A stretch of DNA of 60,000 nucleotides from positions 877,501-937,500 of the forward strand of contig NC_088310.1 of the NCBI RefSeq assembly GCF_910592395.1. Reading direction: 5' to 3'. Shown one piece after another: positions 38,701 to 50,700 of this stretch; the first letter of the stretch is position 1; each line of letters starts with the position of its first letter. The stretch is from Lineus longissimus. Its lineage: Eukaryota; Nemertea; Pilidiophora; Heteronemertea; Lineidae. The notes below the pieces were generated by a model. It was not told where the DNA came from, searched no databases, and was given only the letters and a program-made list of their open reading frames with translations. The position numbers and the translations under genes are program-made.

Positions 38701-41700
38701 CTAGATTTTAAAATGTATGAATTATTGGCTTTTTCGAAGGTAAATGTCACTGTCAATGTGGCCCCCTGTGCGAAAACTACTGGGCTGATTTCTTAAAAGT
38801 TTGTTGTTTTCTTAAATCTAGATCTCTAGATATAGAGCTTGCACTTTCAAGACAACTCCCCAATGGCTCAAGAACATGTGGTGTGTTTATGATACCTTAC
38901 TATCTGTGTTGGAATCAGTTTGAATCCTATTCCCTCCTGACTCATTCAGAACCCATTTACAACTTTTTCCCAAGAGTTTTTTTGCTGCAGAGGTATGATT
39001 GACTGATTTGTGTAGTTTTAACACTGGTGAATCACAGAACCTGGACTTATAGTAAGCTTACTACTAGAAAAAGCTTTTTTTGTAAGGCAAGATTGATTTC
39101 AGCATGTTCAAGGTTAATTAGTGTTGGTGATAGTTGAGATCATTAGGCATATGTTCTTCTGAATTGAATAAGAAGTTTGACACGCAGAACTGATTGATCT
39201 AGCCAGGATTAAAGGAGTGGTTCCACTTCAGCAGGAAACCGTCACAGTTTGCTGTGGCGGTGAATTTCTTAATGCGAGAATAGCAAACTCGGGCAGAATC
39301 AAACCTTGAGAGTGATCCTGCAATGGCTGAGTTTGGTAGTTTTGATATTTCAGTCCACATTGAATGGGATTCATGTCAAGATTGGCTGTGGCTATCAGTG
39401 GTGTTTGACCAGGGATTTGGTGCTGTCCATTTCTTTCTTGTTGTAATCCGATACTCCCTGTTTGATGACTGATGACAATCTGCCAAATGTGATCTGTCAA
39501 CTTGGCAAGTCACAACAATGGAGTTGGCCAGATCTTCTTGTTCCATGCTTTGGATCAACAAATGGTCTATTAATGATAAGGACATGTGGGATGCCACCCT
39601 TCATTATTTCATTTATCTTTGAAGTCAAAAGCTTTGAAGTGGGGATCTTTCTCCTGTAAAGCTTTGCCTTTTTGATCACAGGTTCATGTAAATATTGGAC
39701 AAACAGATTTTCAGTGGTCAATCCTAATGAATGTAAGCAAAACTGGCTTCAGTTGGTTCATTTCTATCAATTACTAGAGAGGTTATCACAGATTTCCGGT
39801 GCCTTCCGCAGGGGGGCATCAAATCATTGGGTCAAAATTCTTCTTGCATTCATCCACTGTTCATGCAGTTGGTTCATGTAAGATAAAATTCTTCACCAAT
39901 GTATAGCTTGGTCGAATGTCAACATATTTGGGTAGTGGGTGGTCATTGTTGGATTAGTGTTAGCATTATGATATAGATATGCTTGCGAAGGAATTCCACC
40001 TTTGTTGATGGAAAGAATATGTCTTATCTTGACATTTCATATGAACAAACTTGCTCTATAGAGGTGAATATTTGATGATTTGAGCCTTCGGTATAATAAA
40101 CATGGTTGGATGTTTAGTCTAAAACATGAAGGTACCGCTCTATAAGAATCACCTGTGAGGATTTGGCATGTGTGCCAAGGTCAGGCCAATCTCAGGATGC
40201 CAACTCCAGCGTATCAATATTGAACCAATATCAATGTTGAATGAGACTTCCCTTGTCTTGCAGTCTCATTAATTTGAGGTTCCTTGCCCGGGACCACAGC
40301 AGAGTCACATGAGTCTAGTGTGGTCCATTTACTGATTGAAATACAGCCAGGATCACCCTCTATGTATGAAATGGGTCACTATGCATTTGTGATGTCTCTC
40401 AGAAGTCATAGGTTAGAACTACCTTTTAGGTCTTTTGACTTGTTTGCAATAAGAAAGTCATTCGTCATAAGTGTGTTCAGGAGCTGATATGTAACAGGGA
40501 TTCAAGTGTATAAAGTATATATCCCAGCGTGTAACTGCCTACTTTCACCATTGATGTTGTTCTTGAAGATTACACTATTGACAATCCTAATGGCTGAAAA
40601 CTTTTTGATATGTAAACTTTATATTAAAATTTGCTTTGACTTTAACACCTCCCCCACAGCCCTTATATACGTAGGCCTGATAATCTTCTATTTATTTTGC
40701 CAATGTTTTGAAATGCCCACGGCTATTTGATATTTGCGTTCTAAAACTAATGTATTGATTCAAAAGGAAATGGTTTTCTCATGTAATGTTACCGTTTCAG
40801 CTAGGCAAGGTGTCGCTGAGTAATTGTAGTGTTAAGGCGAGTTGAGTGTCGAATAGAATTTGTTTGCAGACATATAAGGGTGATCATGTTAGCTTGGACA
40901 CTTTCTACTTGTCCAGGGGCCAGAAACTCAAATTGCTTGTAACGATGATATGTCATCGGCATGTTGCCAGAATAGAAGTCATCTAAATGTCCCGTCTCTT
41001 CTGACAGGCCTAAAAGTAGCATCCCATTGCACTCATCCCCAGCGAGCGTGTCTTACATGTATTCTAATATGGTGTTCCCCTTGATCTTTACAGGCCAAAA
41101 TCGAACAAGATCTCCCCAGCGAAATCGTCAGCAAGATCCACCTGGTGGATTTAGCTGGGAGGTAAGTGTTCAAATGATCGCATCTAAATGTGAAACTGGA
41201 GTAGTTTGTAATGCACTCTACGTGACCACAGAAGAAACCAGCAGAAATTTGATCTGAGAGGAAAGAGATACTTCGTTCTGTCCAACTAAGCTACTTGGAA
41301 ACAAAATACAGTCAAGATTAGAAAAAAATCCCATGAAATAAAGCGATCCTCAACAAAAATAAGAGAATATTTGTGTCAGACCAGTCTATTCAAGGAGAAA
41401 TATCTGTAAGCCCCTAGTAAGATGTATCATCTATAAATCTTTAAAGTTCCTTTTCCCAATAGGCCTCTCTTACACCTTTCCTATATATTTAATGGCTCCC
41501 TACCAAGTCCAGTTGATTATAAAATACCAGAGCTCGGCTGCTTAACCAGATAATAAGATTGTAAATTGTTGAGGCCTTTGCCCAAGCCGCTGTAATTAGG
41601 CTTACATCAGGCTGAGGGGGCCGCCTGGGACCGCTGTCCGACCATTAAGGTCTTCAAATAACACCTTATGCTTTTACATGTTTGCAAGTTGTTATTTATG

Positions 41701-44700
41701 TGTGTGTATCTTTGGCCAACCTTGAACAGTTTTGGGGGCAGGTTCGGGTTGAAGTTTAAATTAGATAAGCTTTCCTTTGGCGTTTCATGCAGAATGATGT
41801 CAAATGAAATATAGTTCCAGTGCCTTTAACTTAGCTAGAGGGCACCACCTGCTGGTGAGACGTTTGAGATCAACGTCTTTTCTGACGACATTGAAAAACA
41901 AGCCTCTACTATCTACTGTCTTTGGTCAATGTGAAGAATATGATTCTTCTCTATTGCTATTACTTACCTCCTCGTGTTTCCCAGCCTGTCCATTAGGTCT
42001 GGTTTCCTCCTCGGAGTCACAACCTACTCTCTCAGAATACAAAGATATCATCCCCATGGTGTTTAGAAATAACACTCATCCCGATTCAAACCTTACTGTT
42101 TGTTTGCAGTGAGCGAGCAGCAGATTCATTCAGTGCAGACTATGACAAGGGACGGCTCAAGGAGGGTGCTAATATCAACAAGTCCTTGGTTACTCTCGGC
42201 AATGTCATCAAGAGTCTCGGTAAGGTTTCACTCGCTGTTCGTTGGTCAAGATTTTGGAGTATCTGTTACCATCCGTCAGTAGGAAGGTTAAGACCCGCTC
42301 CTTGCTGCTTGCTAACTTCTGTAATCAAACTCTCGGTAGAGGACTTGAGTCATATCTACAGGAGGGATTTGTAGTAAGAAGGCTTGGCTATGAAACAGTA
42401 GAAGTGTTGAAGAAGAGTTAGTCCATGACAGCAACTCTGTAGATCGCAGCTGACATTACACAATGGTGTTCAGGTTTGAAACAGGTGAATGCAACCACCT
42501 TACACTGATGGTTCATGGTTGCCTTAAACTCAGTTAAATTCTTATTGATTCACAACATCTGCCTGTTTCAGCTGAGAAATCTCTGTTTCTGTGGAGCACT
42601 TCCGACTCCCTGGGATCAAATTCGAGCGTCCAAAGCAGCAGAGAAAACATGACGATCTCCTCCTCTGGCAGCCCGAGGAAGACCTCCGGGTCCTCGGCCA
42701 AACACATCTACGTGCCTTACCGGGACAGTGTCCTCACGTGGTTGCTCAAGGACAGCTTAGGAGGCAATGCCAAAACTGTCATGATTGCAAGTAAGTTGGT
42801 AAACATGGTGAAAATATCAGATGAAGCACAGTATCTCATGCTGTATTTGGTCCTCTCTCTGGCTTCTTTAGGTCTTATGAATACAGATGAGATCAGTGGT
42901 GGCAGCAAGTGAGTCAATCTGTACCTCAGTCAAAACAAGTCATACAGTCATTTCAGTCGGAGGTACCCAGGGTAATCTGTTTTTCAACTTGTGAATAGTG
43001 CAAGTAGGCCTCAAATGGCTCCAACTTGCAAACAGCAAGCATGTCTGAGTTGTTCAATGAACTACGATTTTTGATGTTTATGTTTTTCAGCTGTGTCCCC
43101 TGCCAGCGTCTACTTCAATGAATCTCTCAACACGTTACGATACGCACAGCGAGCCAAGAGCATAATAAACAAACCATTGATCAATGAGGTATGTAAGCAC
43201 GGACCTGGCCCAAATATTTTTTTCACTTTTTTTTTCTACTCAAAATGAAGAAACATCATCAGTCCCAAATATTTTTTGACTTTGAAAATTTTTTCAGAAT
43301 TTTCAACTTTGAACTTGAAAATTAACGAGTTCATTCTGCATGCAATGCATCAGTCACAAGTATGGGATTCTGGCTTCAACCAATGGCCTGCGAGTTTAAG
43401 GTCCCAACCACTTGACCTCACCAATCGTGTTTTTGAATCTAGCATATCTCCATCTAAAAAAAGCTTCTGATTCAAATTTGAGGTAACGTGATCTTTGAAT
43501 GTTTATGTCTGTCAATAAACTGATCATATCAATTAAGTGGATGTGGCATTGATTTGAACATCAGCGTTGATCAAATATGACCTAGTCACACAGAATGAGC
43601 TTCTTGAGTTCAGGTAATCTGACCTGCTGTCAGTATACTAGTGTTGTCTTATGAACTGTCTGGTTTGTCCTCCCCTGTGCACTTTGAAGAAGAGTTGGGA
43701 TCATTTTATATAGAAGTCAAATTCTGGGTATTGGATTGGCGATATACCTTACACCGGTACTGTTGTTTAGTGTTTGCATAAGGATTTATCATTGAACTGA
43801 ATTGGAAAAACAGCTGATCACTTCACTGGCCTATTTCAGTGTTCATGTTTGCCAGTATTGTATTGTGATAGAAGTCCTAACTTTCGTTCCAGGACCCGCA
43901 TGTGCGTATCATCAAAGAACTCAGGACTGAAATCGAGCGTCTCCGTGACTTATTGCATAACGCACATTTGGTAAGTGTTTTGTTCTGTTGCTGATTACTC
44001 ATTACTAACAATTACAGACCTGTTCAATAATGCTTATCTCCTGTTGATCATTCCCTCCAGTTAGACACCCTTAGCCTTATCTCCTGTGACCATCCCATGC
44101 ATGTCTACATCCTAACCTTTGTAACAGAGAACAGAATAAGAAAACTTGGGCATGGTGTTCAGGTGACCAAGAGGAGAGTGCCTCTCCAGTCCCCTCATAT
44201 CTGATTCTTCACACCCCTGTCATACAACTGCACTCATTCCATACTTAACACTAATCCTTCCCCCTTCTTCCCCCTGATATGTCTCACCAGCTAGTCTTAC
44301 TCAAACTGAGTAGTGTCTGATAATGTTCCCCTCTATTCTGGTATGTCAGTTCCTCTAAAATACCACAATCTCTTCCCACCCATCACCCATCATTTGTCTC
44401 ACCCTGTATATCTTGTCATTTAGCCCCAGCAAACTATCCATTTATAGTCATATTGATCACCTAATAATGCTTCTCCTTGAAAATGTTGTTGGTTACTGAA
44501 ACAGAACCTGGATGATGTACATTCCAATCCAACCATTGATATCTTGAACATTTTGCTAAGCACAATGCCTTGTACATAAGAATGTAAGAAGGAGACACAT
44601 CAAGACATCTTACAGGTAAAAGGTTCTGGTAGCCATCAGCAAACTTTTCTTTGAGTGAATGTAAACGTTATGTTCATCCTATGTTTTGACTTGCTCCATG

Positions 44701-47700
44701 TTTTAGCTGTGTTGTTTAGTGTTTGTTTCCTTCCAGTCCGATCTCGACCGTGTGTTATGTCAGTGTCAGATCACTGATACTGAACAGGTCACTATTAAAC
44801 TGACACGACCAGCGGATGAGAAGGTAGAGTTCATGCTCCTCCCGGGGCATGTTGACCTTGCTTGATCGGGTCAATCTCATATCACTTGTCTCTCCATGCA
44901 TTTGGTGCACATGGTTTTAAAAAGGGTTGGTGTCTTGTGAAAGGTAGCAAAACTTGCATTTGATGCATTTATCTCCATGTATGATTGCTGATTAGATAAT
45001 ACCTCATGATCGGTCTTTGGCTAGCTGCATGTGATAGGAAGCGCTCGGTCATTGACCAACTCATTCATGCTGTCATTTTCAAGTGCATTTCGAAAAATAT
45101 CAATATTATTTCATATCAATGTTTTTGTGGAGCACTTGAGTTAAATACCAACCTATATTTGCATTTGATTTCAACCCACCTCAGTGAAGTGTTTGATAAG
45201 CCAGTTGTGAGGTAAACCTTGTCTCGAATTTTCCTACAGTCGGAGTTCAATTTCATTTAGTGTATAAGTAACGAGATGTATGATTTCTTCTCAGCAAAGA
45301 AACAATAACAACAATGCCATTGATAGAAGCTCTTCTGTAAGTGATATTGAACAAAGTCATCTGATCCAATAGTAATTGATTCCTTTCCTCAGTTTGAGTT
45401 AAATCTAGGCATCCAGTGTCCTTTCATTGCAGCTGAAAATCCCCCTTCCCCTCTTCGTGTCCCTCAGACTAGTCCAAGATGGTGACAGGCGAGGTTTCCA
45501 ATGTTAAGACTGTGTGAATGTTTGAATGAGCCCGGTAATGGTTAAACCACAGACAGACAGAGGTTTCCAATGTTAAGACTGTGTGAATGTTTGAATGAGC
45601 CCGGTAATGGTTAAACCACAGACAGACAGAGGTTTCCAATGTTAAGACTGTGTGAATGTTTGAATGAGCCCGGTAATGGTTAAACCACAGACAGACAGAG
45701 GTTTCCAATGTTAAGACTGTGTGAATGTTTGAATGAGCCCGGTAATGGTTAAACCACAGATAGACAGAGGTTTCCAATGTTAAGACTGTGTGAATGTTTG
45801 AATGAGCCCGGTAATGGTTAAACCACAGACAGACAGAGGTTTCCAATGTTAAGACTGTGTGAATGTTTGAATGAGCCCGGTAATGGTTAAACCACAGACA
45901 GACAGAGGTTTCCAATGTTAAGACTGTGTGAATGTTTGAATGAGCCCGGTAATGGTTAAACCACAGACAGACAGAGGTTTCCAATGTTAAGACTGTGTGA
46001 ATGTTTGAATGAGCCCGGTAATGGCTAAACCACAGACAGACAGAGGTTTCCAATGTTAAGACTGTGTGAATGTTTGAATGAGCCCGGTAATGGTTAAACC
46101 ACAGACAACACCAAATTTCATTTCCAACTATAAACCTGTTATGTGCTTGTATAGCTTCTTTGATCATGGCTGCATGGCTGACTGTCACAGTATCTTATCA
46201 TCTCTAGGCTAAGATGTCATCCGACTCCTTAGATGATGATGTGTTCATCGAGGTTGGTAGAATCCCGCATTAAACCCCAATCCCGAAAAGTGAAAGAGCT
46301 TTTGATAATATTTCACTTTCTTTCAACCGCTGTATGACCACGTCTTTCACCCTAGCTGTAAAGTGAACGGCTCACCAAAACTCTCTCTATAAGTTTGGCG
46401 TGTGTCCATGGTGATGGGTACTGACGTCTGCCTCTCATTCTCATCAGGTGATGGTTGTAACAAAGCATCCCATTGGCTACTGATCCTAACCATGCATTTT
46501 GTTTCAGCAGGCACGATTGGCTTAGGCTAATGAATGATACATAATTCTGCTTCTTATGAATGACCTGCTTCTTTCTTACCTCTTCATACTGTCATTATAA
46601 AGACAATATCGTCTGTTTTTTAGATGAGAGCCTGTTTTCAAAGCCGGTTAGTTGTATAGTTTGTGATTATCGGTATCAATGTGATGTTATTGTAATCATT
46701 TCTTTGATTACCGATGTAAGCTTGCTCTAAGGCGACTTCTTTGGTTGGTGAGTCAAACGCTTCTTATGTGGTCAGTTTAATGGATAGTTTTTCTCATTTC
46801 AAACTTATTTCTGCACCATTTACTTTTTTTTCATGACAGAATTTCCCTTAGAGAATATCACTACTGCTATATGAGTCTGTAGTTTCATTGGAGTTTGGTG
46901 GAGCCGTTGTAGGTTGTACGTTTCTGACTCGAGAGTTATCATGGACAGGCCATGGTTGTATGTTCATTCATGAACGTTTCATGTTTCATGTTTCATGTTC
47001 ATCACTGCACATTGATCTTAGCACAAAATCACTCTTACTTTTGCCAGTGTAGTGTCAGTGGGTTTATTTTGTTTTCTCTGCAATACCATGAATACAGAAT
47101 TATCATGTCCTGCCTTCGTCAAGTGTGGCCTGAAGAACTCTCAAATCACTATGTATATCTATCACCTTCCTAACCTAGCTTTGTAAGAAACAAGTCTCAC
47201 CTAGCAAATTTTCTATGTGAAACTGAACAATAAAATCAAGTGATTGTGTAATGTTCTTCTCTAATGTTGACAATATTCTGATTTATCCATCACCCTTCAT
47301 CCATCTATGTGCTCCAATTTCAAAACCATCCAACTTTGCAAAGAAAGAAAAGATGAGGGCTCTGGCCTTGTATGCCTTGATGTGAAAGTGAAAAACTATT
47401 CAGATAGATTACGCCATCCTATGTGGGATAGACTGAGTTATGGTACATCAGTGGTATTTAGCTTCAACCGTATGTTTTCTGTTTCAGGGCGGTTCCCAGT
47501 CCTCACTGACGGGGACGGGGTCATACATAGAACAGCAGATCCAAGCCAGCCAAGCATTGGTAAGAAACACATTAAACGACTGTCAATGACCACTTCACAT
47601 TCTCATCTACAAAAGATATTCTTAGCCCCTGGTGTCCCAAATGATGAGATATTTAATGATATCCGATATTCTATTCATATTGGTCTAATGGTCCCTCAAT

Positions 47701-50700
47701 GAGGATAGACTTTCAACATATATGTTCTCATTGTCATGGACAATGGTTCTTTACATTGACACTTGATACCAAGGTGTCCACAGCTGAATAGGACAATATA
47801 GTAAGGAGAAGTGAGTTAGATATGGGATACGTTTATTATGCATGTTTCCTGTTTACGATGAAATCACAGTTTTTATGAGCCAAGTCAATCTTCTGTCTTC
47901 AACAAGGACTGTGGACTGGGTAAGGACTATTCGGGTGAACTGGTGTAAATGTTGCCAATGTCTGAATAGAATGAGGTCAGTTGCAAATTTCGGTGAGTCT
48001 ATCATACGTTAACTCCCTCCTTCCAGATGGATTCCATGGTGAACTCGTGGCAGGACAAATGGCAGGAATGCCGTGACATCATCGAGGAGTCCGACATGAG
48101 TATACGGCGCCTGTCGGACGGTACCAAGGGCAGCGGTGCCGGCGTCATCGTAGAATCTCACCTACCTCACCTTGTCAGTATGTCGGATGACCGGTTCACT
48201 TCAGGGATCATGATGTATAATCTGAAGGTGAGATGCTCTTGCTTGCTAATGCTCGGGTTGGACCAGTTGGTGCTATTTGCCTTGTGATTACATCTTTGGC
48301 CAGGGAGGGCTTGAATTAGGTCAATTGCTTGCATTGGCTAACTCACCAGTTCTCAAGTCTTGTTCTTACCTCCCTATCAAAATTTATTTCAATTGCAGGA
48401 AGGAAAAACTACTGTTGGAACAGAAGAAGCTGTGACTGAACAGGATATAGGTGAGTTCACTCCTGAAGCTTAGTTTTAAAGCAATCTTTTTTGTCTTCTG
48501 CAATACTGGGAATTCAATGTCTTGATGGGTGGCTGCTTGTAATAACATGTGTATCCTTTTCTCTCTAGTTCTGGAAAACTTTGGCATAGAAGTTGAGCAC
48601 TGTGTGATAAGGAACATCGATGGTGTGGTTACGCTTCATCCTCAAGAGGGCGCTTTCAGTGCCATTCATGGGAGCGAGATCACGGAACCAACCAGGCTAA
48701 CACATGGTGAGTTGTAGGGTGGAATAGGAAAGTGCATGTTGGATGCAGTTCTGTCTGAGTGGTGAAGTGTATGGGTCCTGGATGCATGGTACCAATGGAA
48801 TGATAATAGTAAAGTTGTTTAGAGTTGCCCTGTGTGGTGTACCTTTCCTTATCCTTTGAGAGCATCAGTGCATAGTCAAGGCATTGGAACTCCATTCATG
48901 TCAGAGATATGACTGTCGTTAGCTTTGATCAGTCTGGATTCTTGCCCAAACAATCTCAGCAACATGTCAACTAACTTGTCTGTTTCTCCATCATTTTGAT
49001 GTTGTCTTCCTGTTTTTAGGTGACCTGATCTTGCTCGGCAGGAACTCCTTGTTTCGTTTCAACAATCCTGCAGAGGCGGCCGTATTCAGGGAACAAAGAA
49101 AGGTAAGGGTTTGTTCTGTCCCCTGTCTTTGGCAGCATATCTCAAACCATCCTCTGAATAAGGGCAGTGTAGGTTGATTCCATCAGCGTCATCTCAATCC
49201 AATGTTTTAGGCAGCTCACATGCTCAGTCAAACACTAACAATGCATGTGTTACAGAAGACGGGTAGCCTCCAGTGTCTCGGCGATGCCCAAGTACCTCTG
49301 TTTGATGACCTTATTCCTTGTCATTTCAGCAGTCTGGTGGTATGTCCCGATGCAGTAGCATGAGCTCAGTGTCTAGTATGATGGACCTGGAATCGCCGAT
49401 GGACCGTGCTGCCATGTCACCACTCTTCTTCTACAGTCCAAGGTAGGTCAGGATCCAAACGCGACATGCACACCTAATCTTGTTACAGTTGAGGTGTGGT
49501 AGAGATGTATGGCTCTAGCTGTGCTGTCTATTCATATAGCTCAGTAACCTTATCATAAAACATTACGTAAGGCTGAGTTTAGCCTACAATGAAGTCACAT
49601 TTCATGAGTCAGGTCTACTTTGATTTTGAGGTGACACATGCCTGTCGCTTGCACTTTGGAGATGACTTACTGGTGACATGTGACTCATGTGATGTGACTT
49701 CTGTACGAACATTGCCTTCTAGGTATTTTGTGGATCAGGACTGGCTGCTCAATCGGCATTTGCAGTAACGATGGCGTTAAGTCCTAGCGCTGCTATTTTA
49801 ATGAGGAGATAATGGTTAGTTGAGATAACGCTTAGTTGAGCTAATGCTTGTGATTATCTCGAATGCCAATTGGGCAACCTGTCCAGCTTTGTAACCTGAC
49901 TCTGCAGTAATGTTAAAATCGTGTTCACCTTTCCCTCTTGACCTTAGACATGCCTTGCTCATACTGGATGTGCCTCTCTGACGAACATCCTTCTATGACT
50001 AAATCATTGCTTATTTGACTGATGCCATGATGAAGTGTCCTTAACGCTCAAACTCCATGCAGTACTGCCAAACTTGGGGTATTCATGCTAACTTGATGAT
50101 TTCAGCACTCTTCGGTTACTGAGGAAGCGTCGCCAGTAAGCAGTTACTATTATTGAGCTACTGCATGATAAAGTCTTTCAGACTGACAAGTTTTAGAAAC
50201 ACTAATAGTCAGGAAACAAGATGAAAGTCAACTCATTCTTGAGTGTTGATATTTCAACTCAGTTAGATCTACTAAAACGCTATCACATCTTTCTATCAAT
50301 ACTTTCTATCTTATCTTGCTCTATGTCAACCTGGGGCATGATACAGATATAGAATGTTGTTTGGTGTTTGAATGAATGCACCAGAGGACTGTCATAGTAC
50401 ATGTAAATATTTCAAACAAGAAATGTGCTCTCGTTTAAAGTGTTATCTTATCAGCATGGATTTGAATGAAAATTTGTGCCGAATTGATGTATTTTGAGAG
50501 AGCATGTAGTTTGAGGTGCATGAGGTTTTGCTATGAACACCTTGGATATACTTTGATGGAAAGGTTCAATATGTAGTGAGTCAGAGTTTCTCCTAAACAG
50601 TGAACCTCTTTGTCTTTGATGTCCCTGTTCATCGGTTGTGAAAGAGTTAAGGGCCGCACAAACGAGCAATCTTAGGCACTGCGTCCCTCCAACTGAGCCA

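Larger units (their letters stand above)
34666..41093 (+). other. Kinesin intron 8 (6.4 kb)
   Basis: An AT-rich intron holding three palindromic elements (35146-35219, 36047-36158, 38074-38260). I saw no coding exon, RNA gene or tandem array in the rest. Confidence 0.75.
17787..43970 (+). other. Kinesin motor and neck exons 1-13 (residues 1-426)
   Basis: Thirteen exons encode the catalytic core. The order is beta-1 KVAVRVRP, P-loop, [30 protein letters not shown], switch [58 protein letters not shown] and a short neck helix ([16 protein letters not shown]). All nucleotide- and microtubule-binding motifs are intact, so an active ATPase is expected. Exon 5 is only 33 bp. Loop 12 (residues about 298-339, exon 42572-42790) is long and Ser-rich. 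Confidence 0.9.

Noticed and set aside
45469-46188. 239-residue minus-strand open frame with nine 23-residue repeats
   Set aside because: It is the translation of a 69-bp intronic minisatellite whose length is a multiple of three; no unique coding sequence or promoter.
49724-49768. Possible exon ([14 protein letters not shown], then stop) after a ttctag acceptor in the kinesin
   Set aside because: Phase fits but it ends in TAA with no donor; an alternative terminal exon is possible but no poly(A) signal was seen nearby.
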